Numbered from the stretch's first letter, positions 6,507 through 14,764 are shown. The stretch: DNA of 22,093 bases from an uncultured bacterium (GCA_903957405.1 CAJBPC010000279.1:1-22093), one strand, 5' to 3'. Notes: a model not told the origin generated them from the letters alone. Program-made: numbers and translations.

Positions 6507-7382
6507 TTATGGCCTACAGGAAATATGACTGTCGTGCAGATGATTCTTGATATCCTTGATGGAACAGGGGGTGATCCGGCCGAACTGAGTTCGCCCGCTT
6601 TGCAAATATGATATATTGCCTTCCGTCCTGCTTTGCATATTGCTTTGACGGTTGGCGATGAAATCATAATGGATCAGGGATGCAACTGCCACCGCATCCG
6701 CTTCTCCCAAACTGATCACTTCACCCACATGTTCCTTTTTCCCGGGTCCGCCATGTGCGATCACCGGAATGTCAACCGCCTTCGCCACCATCTTCGTGAG
6801 TCCCAAATCATACCCCAGTCCGGTGCCCTCCCTGTCGACAGATGTAATGACGATCTCGCCTGCGCCCAATGCAGCGACCCTTTTTGCCCATCCTACGACT
6901 TCCACACCGGTCATCTCCCGGCCATTGTCTATGAATGCATGGTATAGACCGTCTGGCTGGCGTATGGCTTCAATGGCCACCACAATGGTGGATGAACCGA
7001 ATTTGGAGGCGGCTTCATGAATGAAATCGGGATGCTTGATGGCTGCAGTATTGATGCAGACCTTGTCAGCCCCCGCCCTCAGCGCCTCCCGGATGTCATT
7101 GATGGAACGAATTCCTCCTCCGACCGTTAGGGGAATGAAACTCTTTCGCGCTGTCGCGGAAACAATCTCCTGCAAACTGTTGCGTTCATACAGGCTGGCA
7201 ACCACGTCCTGATAAAACAACTCATCAGCTCCATTTTCATAATAAAAACGTGCGAAATCCTCGGGCTTTCCCAAAACCCTCAGGCCCTCGAGCAGTACGC
7301 CTTTCACAAGATTCGGGCCCTTGATATCTAGCCTGGCGATCACACGGATCACCTTATCATCAAACGATTGTCCAACCGCCAT
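6507..7382 (-). CDS. hisF: HisF-like (WbuZ/HisF2) ammonia-channelling subunit
   Basis: The 291-codon frame encodes a (beta/alpha)8 barrel of the HisF family: ARLDIKGP near the N-terminus, LTVGGGIRS (85-93), ITSVDREGTG (179-188), IAHGGPGKKEH and DIKNHL near the C-terminus. The Asp that aligns with Asp11 of T. maritima HisF is present (Asp19). The position of the catalytic Asp130 appears to be Glu138 (VAIEA instead of the usual VAIDAK). About 30 residues are inserted before the last helix. Both features argue against a normal imidazole-glycerol-phosphate cyclase and fit an ammonia conduit for the amidotransferase at 4611-5849. The start is uncertain. The ATG at 7382 overlaps ptmA by 23 bases, while GTG codons at 7352 and 7343 lie closer to the usual N-terminus, the latter with AAGG six bases upstream. 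Confidence 0.86.
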   Translation of the reverse strand: MAVGQSFDDKVIRVIARLDIKGPNLVKGVLLEGLRVLGKPEDFARFYYENGADELFYQDVVASLYERNSLQEIVSATARKSFIPLTVGGGIRSINDIREALRAGADKVCINTAAIKHPDFIHEAASKFGSSTIVVAIEAIRQPDGLYHAFIDNGREMTGVEVVGWAKRVAALGAGEIVITSVDREGTGLGYDLGLTKMVAKAVDIPVIAHGGPGKKEHVGEVISLGEADAVAVASLIHYDFIANRQSNMQSRTEGNISYLQSGRTQFGRITPCSIKDIKNHLHDSHISCRP

Positions 7383-8097
7383 CTACAATTAGATTTTGAC
7401 CTGTGATATATGATGCTTCATCTGAAAGCAGAAAAGCCACCGGACCTGCCATGTCCGCCGGAACGGCCATTCTCCTCAAAGGTACTTTTCGCTCGTAATT
7501 GCTTACAAAAATAGAATGCTGACTGTCAAACACGCCACCGGGAGAAACCGCATTCACCCGTATCCCATGTGGACCGAAATATGAAGCAAGATATTTTGTA
7601 AAATGAATCAGTCCTCCCTTTATCGCCGAATAGGCCACGGGAGAGGTGAGACCGGTACCATCATACACCGTGAAATCCGGTGCAACGACTCCATACATCG
7701 ATGCGATATTGACGATGTTGCCCGATGATCGACCCTTCATGTATGACAGTACACACTGGCAAAAAACAAATGTACTGTTCAGCTGCATATCCATATTCCG
7801 CACCCATGATTCATATGTCACATCCTCGAAACGATTTCCCCAATCGGGCGTGCGCGGATACGCATTGTTCACCAATCCGTCGATCCTGCCAAATCTTTCA
7901 ATAATGGCAACGATCGTACCCTCGATCGCAAGCGGATCGGTCACGTCGCATTTTACTTCCGTGAATTCCTCATTCGTCTCCGTGGCAAGATCCACATTGA
8001 CGCACAAAGCTCCTTCCTGCCTGATCTTATCGATCAACGCCCTTCCTATGAGACCGCTGCCTCCCGTCAAAACAATGACCTTGTCTTTTAATTTCAT
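7360..8097 (-). CDS. ptmA: SDR-family oxidoreductase PtmA of legionaminic acid supply
   Basis: This is a classical short-chain dehydrogenase/reductase of 245 residues. It has the cofactor motif TGGSGLIG (11-18), the NNAY motif (77-80), the catalytic residues Ser133, Tyr156 and Lys160 (YSAIK), the PGG loop and the C-terminal SYITGQNLIVDGGW element. Position next to ptmF/legF/ptmE and the VNNAYPR motif match Campylobacter PtmA. There, PtmA and PtmF were assigned to the early steps that supply GlcN-6-P from fructose-6-P for the GDP branch. I recall this assignment but not the exact chemistry. It starts 15 bases after ptmF, and its end overlaps the most upstream start of the HisF-like gene. The SDR call is secure; the symbol rests on neighbourhood and motif memory. 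Confidence 0.86.
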   Translation of the reverse strand: MKLKDKVIVLTGGSGLIGRALIDKIRQEGALCVNVDLATETNEEFTEVKCDVTDPLAIEGTIVAIIERFGRIDGLVNNAYPRTPDWGNRFEDVTYESWVRNMDMQLNSTFVFCQCVLSYMKGRSSGNIVNIASMYGVVAPDFTVYDGTGLTSPVAYSAIKGGLIHFTKYLASYFGPHGIRVNAVSPGGVFDSQHSIFVSNYERKVPLRRMAVPADMAGPVAFLLSDEASYITGQNLIVDGGWTIV

Positions 8098-8112
8098 TTG
8101 CCGCTTATCGGG

Positions 8113-9027
8113 TTATTCATATAAAGCCAGTGCCAGGACTTCCGCCCCCTCTTTGACAGAATTCATCATATCCGAACCGGCTCGGAGCGAATCAAGGAAA
8201 TACTGCATCTGTGCATGATAGGTTTCCATCATCTGGAAATCATTCCTCTCAAATACGATCTTACCCGCCCCGTCAATGATACGGCAATGTATCAGATCGC
8301 AGATCCATGTCTGATCTTCAAATACCAGCTCGATCTGTCGCTTTGCATCCCGCCGGTAGTAATTCAGTATGATGGACACTGAAAAATCAATGTACCGCAG
8401 ATGATAATTCGCATGGTCCACCGCTGCTATGCCAAGACTTGAATCTGAAGTCCTGAAGGAATGGGCATGCAGTGGCTTTCCGAATAGCCAGTAGCAATAA
8501 TCCATCTCATGGATCAGGTCAAGGTGTACGCCGCCGCCCATTTCAGGCCTTGAACTGTAGGAGTTGCGGAAATCCGCGCCATTCCGCCATTCCGGAAGGT
8601 ATGATCCGCAATATACATTCACCTCATTCAACCTTTTGCCGGCAATATGCGATTTCAGATACCGGATGACCGGATGAAACCGGAGGTTACAAGCCAGGTA
8701 GGTAACGGTACCTGCCAGCCGCACCGCTTCGACACATTCTTGAAGACCATCCAAGCCGTGCGCAAGCGGCTTTTCTATGAATAAAGGAATATCCAATGCA
8801 AGGAACTCCTCAATCGTTTGAATATGCCTGGATGTCGGATTGGAGATGATCGCAAAATCAGGAGATGCCGAAAGACTCCCGATGCTGTAAACATCTTCCA
8901 CACTTTCCACGGGTGCGGATGCTGCCGACGAACGAAGCCCCATGATCCGAACGGCAGGATCGATGGCCCGGAGTGCTGAGATATGCTTCTTTGCAATGGA
9001 GCCAATGCCGGCAATCAGCACATTCAT
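8113..9027 (-). CDS. ptmF: Gfo/Idh/MocA-family oxidoreductase PtmF
   Basis: The 304-residue protein has a Rossmann motif IAGIGSIAKKH (5-15), the EKPL signature at Glu85-Lys86-Pro87, and a substrate-domain motif GGGVHLDLIHEMDY with Asp170 and His173. A CGSYLPEWR segment precedes that motif. This layout, and the place beside legF and ptmE, match Campylobacter PtmF (Cj1330), which works with PtmA at the start of the legionaminic acid route. In Campylobacter the order is ptmE-ptmF-legF-ptmA; here ptmF and legF are swapped. Its ATG overlaps the legF stop by four bases (ATGA), indicating coupled translation. Family membership is certain; the specific name is probable. Confidence 0.85.
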   Translation of the reverse strand: MNVLIAGIGSIAKKHISALRAIDPAVRIMGLRSSAASAPVESVEDVYSIGSLSASPDFAIISNPTSRHIQTIEEFLALDIPLFIEKPLAHGLDGLQECVEAVRLAGTVTYLACNLRFHPVIRYLKSHIAGKRLNEVNVYCGSYLPEWRNGADFRNSYSSRPEMGGGVHLDLIHEMDYCYWLFGKPLHAHSFRTSDSSLGIAAVDHANYHLRYIDFSVSIILNYYRRDAKRQIELVFEDQTWICDLIHCRIIDGAGKIVFERNDFQMMETYHAQMQYFLDSLRAGSDMMNSVKEGAEVLALALYE

Positions 9028-9737
9028 AAGGAAAAATCCAGCTTGTTTTGCTCCAGTAAAAAACTCAGAAATTCGAAATCGACAGGATGATCCAAGTCAA
9101 AACAAATATGAGGCATTTCATAGATCAACGACCTGTCTGTGATCGCAGAACGATACCCCTCCAAAAAAAAACTTCGACGGTAAAAATAAAATGAAGCATT
9201 CAGGTCATAGACCTTCGGTGCAGACTGGCGCGTGAGGAAACTCCCCTTCTTCACGGTCCCGTAATATCCATTTTCCTGCACTTCCACCATATTGAAATAC
9301 GGATTCCTTGCTGCTGCATTGACCGAGAACAGATTGACAGCCCCTTCATCTGACCTGATGATACCAAATGCCTTCTGCAGATCCTCTTGAGTCCGCAGAG
9401 GTGATGTGACGTCCAGATCCAGAACATAGTCGTACGTCTTTCCAGATGCCGCTTCTTGAAACAAAAGCAGATCTGAGATCGTATCTATCTTCCCGGCAGC
9501 ATCCGTGGCAAGATGCTCAGGCCGCTGATAAGCCGTCTCCAGTCCAAACCCGGAAGCGACAGCCCTGATATCCTCATCGTCGGTTGATAAAACAACATCC
9601 CCATTCTGGCCCGAAGCAAATGCCATCGCCGTGTCAATTGAATATCCGATCAGTGGCTTGCCCGCTAATTTTCTTATGTTTTTTCCGGGAATACCCTTCG
9701 ACCCTCCCCTCGCACATATGGTGATCAGCAGATTCAT
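9024..9737 (-). CDS. legF: CMP-legionaminic acid synthetase (acylneuraminate cytidylyltransferase)
   Basis: The enzyme transfers CMP from CTP to the anomeric hydroxyl of the nonulosonate and so makes the donor for the transferase. The 237-residue protein begins with the family signature ARGGSKGIPGKN at residues 9-20. It continues with KPLIGYSIDTA and a DLDVTSPLRT motif that binds the metal and nucleotide, typical of NeuA/LegF/PtmB. The frame is open to an ATG at 9827, but that would add 30 unrelated residues and overlap ptmE by 77 bases. The ATG at 9737, 13 bases after the ptmE stop and preceded by a purine-rich GCATAGAG, puts the signature at the usual distance from the N-terminus. Distinguishing legionaminic from neuraminic acid as substrate relies on the neighbouring legB, legC and ptmE genes. 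Confidence 0.9.
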   Translation of the reverse strand: MNLLITICARGGSKGIPGKNIRKLAGKPLIGYSIDTAMAFASGQNGDVVLSTDDEDIRAVASGFGLETAYQRPEHLATDAAGKIDTISDLLLFQEAASGKTYDYVLDLDVTSPLRTQEDLQKAFGIIRSDEGAVNLFSVNAAARNPYFNMVEVQENGYYGTVKKGSFLTRQSAPKVYDLNASFYFYRRSFFLEGYRSAITDRSLIYEMPHICFDLDHPVDFEFLSFLLEQNKLDFSL

Positions 9738-9750
9738 CTCTATGCCGTTA

Positions 9751-10794
9751 TCAAAATTTAATATGCTTGATATCTTCCTGGGCTTTCCTGAAATCATCCA
9801 TCTTCCCGATATCGAGCCAATAGCCAAGAAGCGGATAATACGTCACTTTCCTGCCCTTCGATATGAGGTTTTCAATGAGGTCTGTCGCATTATAAAACTG
9901 CCCCTTCGGTATTAAACCAATATGCTCTTTTTTCAACAGGTAGATCCCCGCATTCGAATAGTAAGTCAGCGTTGGTTTTTCCTTCAGCGACAGCACGGAT
10001 TCATGATCGATCTCAAGGATCGCATAAGGGATATTCACATTATATGGAATGCATGCCACTGACATGTCAGACCCCTTTGTGACAAACTCGTTGAAGAATT
10101 CTTCCAGGTCGATATTGGTCAGCAAATCTGAATTCATCAGAAGGACCGTATCGTGATGCACATGCTCAATCAGTGAAAGCGAACCGATCGTCCCAAGCTG
10201 CTCCTGCTCACGAATATAAGAGACCGATACCCCCATTTCACTGCCATCCCCGAAATGATCGACAATCTGTTCGGCAAGGTAATTCACGCTGATCGTGATA
10301 TTCCCAATGCCATGCCGGGAAAGCCAACGGACCCCATGCTCGATGATCGGACGATCACCGACCTTCAAAAGTGGCTTCGGTATCGTATCCGTCAATGGAC
10401 TTAGCCTGACACCCCTGCCACCCGCCATGATCACAGCATCCAGCGGCAAAAATGACTTGTGAAATGAAAAGTTTATGAGCCTGCTGATCTGCATGTTCCC
10501 ATCCAATACGGGAAGGATCTGTATGCCTATATTCCTCACATTAACGATGTCAGCCACGCTGAAGGATCCCTCTTGGATATAACGGAACTGGGTCTTCATG
10601 TAATCACTGACCTTGTCATCAAGATTTTTTCCAGCCATCAGCCCCCTCCTCACATCACCATCCGTCAATGTGCCGATCAGTTGACCCTCATCATTGACAA
10701 CAAAAAGTGTGAGTTCGACGACGCCGTTCAGCTTATGTAAACCGGCCGTCATATGCTCGTCCCGGTGAATCAGATATTTTTCAGGTTTGGTCAT
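9751..10794 (-). CDS. ptmE: CBS-domain sugar-1-phosphate guanylyltransferase PtmE
   Basis: This is a two-part protein of 347 residues. Residues 1 to about 112 form a CBS-domain pair (LIGTLTDGDVRRGL at 39-52 is a typical CBS segment). From residue 118 on there is a nucleotidyltransferase domain with MAGGRGVRLSPLT (123-135) followed by PKPLLKVGDRPI. In Campylobacter, PtmE uses GTP to convert glucosamine-1-phosphate into GDP-GlcN, the step that makes the legionaminic route GDP-linked rather than UDP-linked. The same CBS-plus-transferase architecture supports the identity. The N-terminal CBS pair may bind an adenine nucleotide and tune activity. The start overlaps the legG stop by four bases (ATGA). 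A general nucleotidyltransferase of the RmlA/ManC type is the alternative, less likely given the CBS pair and neighbours. Confidence 0.88.
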   Translation of the reverse strand: MTKPEKYLIHRDEHMTAGLHKLNGVVELTLFVVNDEGQLIGTLTDGDVRRGLMAGKNLDDKVSDYMKTQFRYIQEGSFSVADIVNVRNIGIQILPVLDGNMQISRLINFSFHKSFLPLDAVIMAGGRGVRLSPLTDTIPKPLLKVGDRPIIEHGVRWLSRHGIGNITISVNYLAEQIVDHFGDGSEMGVSVSYIREQEQLGTIGSLSLIEHVHHDTVLLMNSDLLTNIDLEEFFNEFVTKGSDMSVACIPYNVNIPYAILEIDHESVLSLKEKPTLTYYSNAGIYLLKKEHIGLIPKGQFYNATDLIENLISKGRKVTYYPLLGYWLDIGKMDDFRKAQEDIKHIKF

Positions 10795-11969
10795 AGCCTG
10801 TACGTTGAAGGAAATGGCAGATCATAGAATGTCTTTTTCAACACGACGCTTATATCACAACTTTCCAATTCCGTGACGATCTTAGCGCTTGCGCCACCGA
10901 TACCATACGGATTCACCACATGATCCAAAACCCTTTGAAAAGCATCTGAATAGGCATGATCCAATGCCGACAATATCTCCGAACTCTCGGGGGCGCAGTC
11001 AATGACGCTCAAAGCCTGGATTCTTCCCCTCTGCCTGTCGCCGATATTGATGGTGGCTTTTTTGAAGCTTGGCACTTCCAATAGTCCGCTTGAAGAATTT
11101 CCCACCACCGCATCGACATGGCGAAGGCAAGACAGATACCGCATCTGGCCCAATGATGTGAATGACTTGGATGTTGAAGGATGTTGCTTCACATACGATT
11201 CTATCATCTGGATCAATACCCTGCTGTCGGTATCGGCATTCGGCATGGTGAAAATGACATGGGTGTCCGGGAGACTTTCAAGTGCCTTCAAGAGCTCTTT
11301 CATCTGCCCTGTCACAGTCCCTTGCTCCAGTGTCACGGGATGAAACGTGACCAATATGTTTTTTTGACCGAATTTGAAGTCGAGCGATTCTTCCAGAGCC
11401 TCTCGGTCGAGCAACTTCATCATGTTGATATTATCCACACCCAGCCCGCCGACGAGATGCACCCGCTCTGGCAATTCGCCAAGCTGTATCACCCGCTTCC
11501 GGTATTCCTCCGCAGCTACAAAGTGAATATGCGACATCTTCGTGATCGAATGGCGTATCGCTTCGTCAAAAGCACCCTCCGTCGTCTCCCCGCCATGGAG
11601 GTGGGCGATCGGAATCCTCGAGATCATCGCTGCCGCCGCCGCACAGAATATCTCGTACCGGTCTCCAAGCAACAACAGGATATCCGGCTGCAGATCGGAT
11701 AATGCATCCGCAAATCCGATCATGGCAATGCCCATCGACTTGGTCACCCCTATCGAAGTGTCAGAACTCTGCAGCATCTCCAGTTTCCTGTCAATGACGA
11801 ATCCGTCCTCCTCAATCTCCCTGTACGTAAGACCGAACTCCGGGGAAAGATGCATGCCCGTTGCTATGAGTTGAAGGCGAAGATCCGCGGATTCAAGTAT
11901 CCCCTGCATGACCCTGCGAAGCAGCCCGTATTCGGCTCGAGTTCCAGTAACAACGCAGACTTTTTTCAT
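10791..11969 (-). CDS. legG: Hydrolysing NDP-sugar 2-epimerase LegG (NeuC family)
   Basis: The 392-residue protein is a WecB/NeuC-type GT-B-fold enzyme. It starts with VTGTRAEYGLL (7-17), contains LLLGDRYE and HLHGGETTEGAFDEAIRH, and has the C-terminal DAVVGNSSSGLLEVP phosphate-binding region. These are NeuC-type (hydrolysing) features. In the Leg pathway LegG removes GDP and inverts C-2, giving 2,4-diacetamido-2,4,6-trideoxymannose for LegI. It sits between legI and ptmE and overlaps both by four bases (ATGA junctions). The family is certain. The substrate (GDP-2,4-diacetamido sugar rather than UDP-GlcNAc) is inferred from legB, legC and ptmE. Confidence 0.91.
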   Translation of the reverse strand: MKKVCVVTGTRAEYGLLRRVMQGILESADLRLQLIATGMHLSPEFGLTYREIEEDGFVIDRKLEMLQSSDTSIGVTKSMGIAMIGFADALSDLQPDILLLLGDRYEIFCAAAAAMISRIPIAHLHGGETTEGAFDEAIRHSITKMSHIHFVAAEEYRKRVIQLGELPERVHLVGGLGVDNINMMKLLDREALEESLDFKFGQKNILVTFHPVTLEQGTVTGQMKELLKALESLPDTHVIFTMPNADTDSRVLIQMIESYVKQHPSTSKSFTSLGQMRYLSCLRHVDAVVGNSSSGLLEVPSFKKATINIGDRQRGRIQALSVIDCAPESSEILSALDHAYSDAFQRVLDHVVNPYGIGGASAKIVTELESCDISVVLKKTFYDLPFPSTYRL

Positions 11970-12970
11970 AATTCGATCAGATCATCCTTGCTGAAATCCA
12001 ACTTCGCTTTTTGACCTATTACCTGGTCCCACAACATAGGCGATATGCCGGTACCGGGCCTTTTGACCATCAGGTTCTGGTCTGTGAAGACTTCTCCCTG
12101 CATGATATTCCGGCTGGCTACAATAGACTTCCTCGCGACAGACCTGTTCTTCGCCTCACTTGGAGTCAATCTCTTTATTCCGTCACCCATGGCCCTTTCG
12201 ATATTGCGTATCGCTTTGACCATTTCCTTGAGTTCTCCGGGCTCAAGGCTTGCCTTGTGATCCGGTCCAGGGAGTTCCCTGTCTAGCGTGAAATGCTTTT
12301 CAATGCAAACCGCACCCAGGGCTACTGCCGCTATGGACACTTCGATGCCGGCAGTGTGATCAGAATAACCGACCCGCACACCAAAAGCACTCCCAATGGA
12401 CTGCATGGCCCGAAGGTTCACTTCTGTCATGGGTGTGGGATATTCCGTGGTGCAGTGCAACACCATCATTCGATCGCGCGGTGTCCCCGAGCTTTCCAAT
12501 ACCTGGATGGCCCCTTCGATATCCGACAGGGTTGCCATACCGGTTGACAGGATGACTTCCCTTCCCAACTGACCGATATGCCTTAAATATGGAAGATTGG
12601 TGATCTCACCCGAAGGAATCTTGAAAATATCCTGCCCAAGGCTCAACAACAGATCGACGCTTTCAATATCGAAACCCGTCGAAAAGAAACCAATATTGCG
12701 TTCCCGGCAATGACTGATCAACGCGTCATGCATCCCAGGAGTGAGCTCAAGACGCTTGAGCATGTCATATTGCGATTCTGCTATTCCCGTGTTCCGGTTC
12801 TGATATGCCGCCTTCACGGCAGTGGGGGTGACCAGTCTTTCTGCATTGAAAGTCTGAAATTTCACCAGATCGGCTCCTGCTTCAGCAGCTGCATCGATCA
12901 GCCGTTTCGCCATGGCCAGATCACCATTATGATTGACACCGGCCTCTGCTATGATGAGCGTGGAATTCAT
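11966..12970 (-). CDS. legI: N-acetylneuraminate synthase-family enzyme, legionaminic acid synthase LegI
   Basis: The protein condenses phosphoenolpyruvate with a 2-acetamido-mannose-type sugar to build the nine-carbon acid. Its 334 residues contain a TIM-barrel synthase domain: IAEAGVNHNGD (7-17), VKFQTF (36-41), FKIPSGE, STGMAT, GYSDHT (201-206), EKHFTLDR (224-231) and PGPDHKAS (235-242). The last two carry metal- and substrate-binding residues. A SAF/antifreeze-like domain follows from about residue 275, with ARKSIVA and the MVKRPGTGISP loop. The start is one base after the legH stop. The NeuB, LegI and PseI families are hard to tell apart by eye. The surrounding legB and legC genes and the absence of pseB/pseC-type genes favour legionaminic acid. 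Confidence 0.92.
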   Translation of the reverse strand: MNSTLIIAEAGVNHNGDLAMAKRLIDAAAEAGADLVKFQTFNAERLVTPTAVKAAYQNRNTGIAESQYDMLKRLELTPGMHDALISHCRERNIGFFSTGFDIESVDLLLSLGQDIFKIPSGEITNLPYLRHIGQLGREVILSTGMATLSDIEGAIQVLESSGTPRDRMMVLHCTTEYPTPMTEVNLRAMQSIGSAFGVRVGYSDHTAGIEVSIAAVALGAVCIEKHFTLDRELPGPDHKASLEPGELKEMVKAIRNIERAMGDGIKRLTPSEAKNRSVARKSIVASRNIMQGEVFTDQNLMVKRPGTGISPMLWDQVIGQKAKLDFSKDDLIEL

Positions 12971-12971
12971 T

Positions 12972-13589
12972 TTATCTTATATTTCTGAACAGCGCACCTG
13001 AAGGCACATGCTTGCGAACGATCGAACCGGCACTGATGATGGCGCCGTCTCCGATGGAAACACCCTGATGAATGATCACGCCGCTTCCAATGAAACAACG
13101 GGATCCTATGATAACATCCCCATTCACCATCGCACCGGTCGATATATGGCAATGAGCTCCCACCACGGCATCATGCTCTATCAATGCCATGGAGTTGATG
13201 ATCGCATTGATTCCAATCCGGGCACCCGCATTCACGATAGCTCCATGCATCACAATGGATCCTTCCTCTACAAAAGCATGCCTGGATACATGTGATCTTG
13301 AAGATATGACCACCGCCATTTTCGCTCCAAGCATTTTCGATTTCTCGTACAAGGCGATCCGAATATCCGCTGATCTGATCTGACCAACAGCAACAAAAAA
13401 ATTTGGAATGTCTTCCACCAGTTTGGGCAAGTCTTCATTTATGCCAAGGATGGGATAACCCAAAACTGGATTATTGCCATCTTTCGGATGCTGAACAATA
13501 CCCTTTATGTGATATTCGCCTTCATCCTCTATGACATCAATGCAGGATCGACAATGACCACCTCCGCCCAGCAGCAATAACGGCTTCAT
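12972..13589 (-). CDS. legH: NeuD/PglD-type sugar O/N-acyltransferase, probable LegH
   Basis: This 205-residue protein has the two-domain layout of NeuD/PglD acetyltransferases. The N-terminus has a Rossmann-like motif LLLLGGGGHCRS (4-15). From about residue 95 a left-handed beta-helix of hexapeptide repeats follows, with the probable catalytic base His139 (LIEHDAVVGAH). In the Leg pathway LegH acetylates the 4-amino group made by LegC using acetyl-CoA. The gene overlaps legC by four bases (ATGA), consistent with acting on its product. A NeuD-type O-acetyltransferase of the finished nonulosonate is the alternative. I favour LegH because no other acetyltransferase in the window could do the required N-acetylation. 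Confidence 0.84.
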   Translation of the reverse strand: MKPLLLLGGGGHCRSCIDVIEDEGEYHIKGIVQHPKDGNNPVLGYPILGINEDLPKLVEDIPNFFVAVGQIRSADIRIALYEKSKMLGAKMAVVISSRSHVSRHAFVEEGSIVMHGAIVNAGARIGINAIINSMALIEHDAVVGAHCHISTGAMVNGDVIIGSRCFIGSGVIIHQGVSIGDGAIISAGSIVRKHVPSGALFRNIR

Positions 13590-14755
13590 ACTAAAAAAGC
13601 ACTACTCGGAATGTTAATGATCTGTTGCTCAAGATCCTCAGAAACCGGCAAAGGAGCCCGGGGGCAGGCTTGGTATGGCTTCAAGCGATGCATGAGTGTC
13701 CATGAAGGCCTTGTCATGATGCCGCTGTCATTAGTGGCCTGCAGCACGGCATCCCGCACTTCAACATCAGGCTTTGAAAGCATGATGGTTTGAAGCCAAT
13801 AATTGCTATGTGAACCCGTTGGCTCTTTCATGAGGGAAACTCCCGTCATACCCTCAAATGCTTTTGCATATGATGCATACAACTGCCGCTTGGATGCCAG
13901 GAAAACTGGCAACTGTTCGAGCTGAGCGCAACCAAGGGCTGCATTCAGGTTCGGCATCCGGTAATTGTACCCCACTTCGTCATGGATAAAGGCCCACCGA
14001 TGCGGCACCTTCGCGGTAGTGGTAAGGTGTTTCGCCCTTTGGGCTATCTCGGAATCATTAGTGAGTATCGCTCCCCCACCCCCAGTGGTGATGGTCTTGT
14101 TACCATTGAAACTCAAGGTACCCATCATGCCAAAAGTTCCGGAGTGTTTACCCTGATAGGTACTTCCAAGGGATTCTGCAGCATCCTCTATCAGGGCTAT
14201 ATTGAAGTCACGGGCAATGGCAAGCAATCCATCAAGATCCGCCATATGTCCGAAGGTATGCATCGGCACCATGGCCCTTATTACTTTTCCGGTGGACTTG
14301 TTGATGCAATGTCCATTGCTTTGTTCAGAAATATGTTGGAGGTAATCCCGCAACGGTCCGACCGCCATGCCAAGGGTGTCATGGACACTATCGACAAAAT
14401 GTGGAATGGCACCGCAGTAACTCACCGCATTTGCAGTAGCGATGAACGTTAGTGCCGGAACCAAAACCTCGTCCCCTTCGCTTACGCCGGCAAGCTCAAG
14501 GGCAATGTGAAGCGCTGCCGTTCCATTGGCAACCGCCACCGCATGCTTCGCTCCCGTATAGGAAGCAAGCTCGTGTTCAAACAAACCCACGTATTTGCCC
14601 ACAGTAGAAACAAAGGTCGAATCAAGGCAATCCTTGACATATTGCCATTCATTACCCTTGAAGCGCGGCTCGTGCAGGGCCGCCTTATCAGATCCTATGA
14701 CAGACCGGATGGCATCAATGATTTGGTGTGCTAGTGGTTCAGAGACTGATGACAT
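13586..14755 (-). CDS. legC: PLP-dependent sugar aminotransferase LegC
   Basis: This 389-residue DegT/DnrJ/EryC1-family aminotransferase converts the 4-keto group made by LegB into a 4-amino group, with glutamate as usual donor. Motifs seen are NGTAALH (77-83, phosphate/PLP binding), LVPALTFIATANA, LIEDAAESLGSTY (Asp191 contacts the PLP ring nitrogen) and SFNGNK, where Lys220 forms the Schiff base. The N-terminal HEPRFKGNEWQYVKDCLDS segment is typical of the LegC subgroup. A leader of about 25 residues before it also occurs in the subgroup, so the ATG at 14755 is acceptable. The gene begins nine bases after legB and overlaps legH by four. Confidence 0.91.
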   Translation of the reverse strand: MSSVSEPLAHQIIDAIRSVIGSDKAALHEPRFKGNEWQYVKDCLDSTFVSTVGKYVGLFEHELASYTGAKHAVAVANGTAALHIALELAGVSEGDEVLVPALTFIATANAVSYCGAIPHFVDSVHDTLGMAVGPLRDYLQHISEQSNGHCINKSTGKVIRAMVPMHTFGHMADLDGLLAIARDFNIALIEDAAESLGSTYQGKHSGTFGMMGTLSFNGNKTITTGGGGAILTNDSEIAQRAKHLTTTAKVPHRWAFIHDEVGYNYRMPNLNAALGCAQLEQLPVFLASKRQLYASYAKAFEGMTGVSLMKEPTGSHSNYWLQTIMLSKPDVEVRDAVLQATNDSGIMTRPSWTLMHRLKPYQACPRAPLPVSEDLEQQIINIPSSAFLV

Positions 14756-14764
14756 TGCGAAGAA

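Noticed and set aside
7360..8097. Possibility that the SDR and HisF/HisH genes belong to fatty-acid or histidine biosynthesis
   Set aside because: There are no other his or fab genes, the intergenic spacing is operon-like inside a nonulosonate locus, and the HisF-like protein seems to lack a catalytic Asp.
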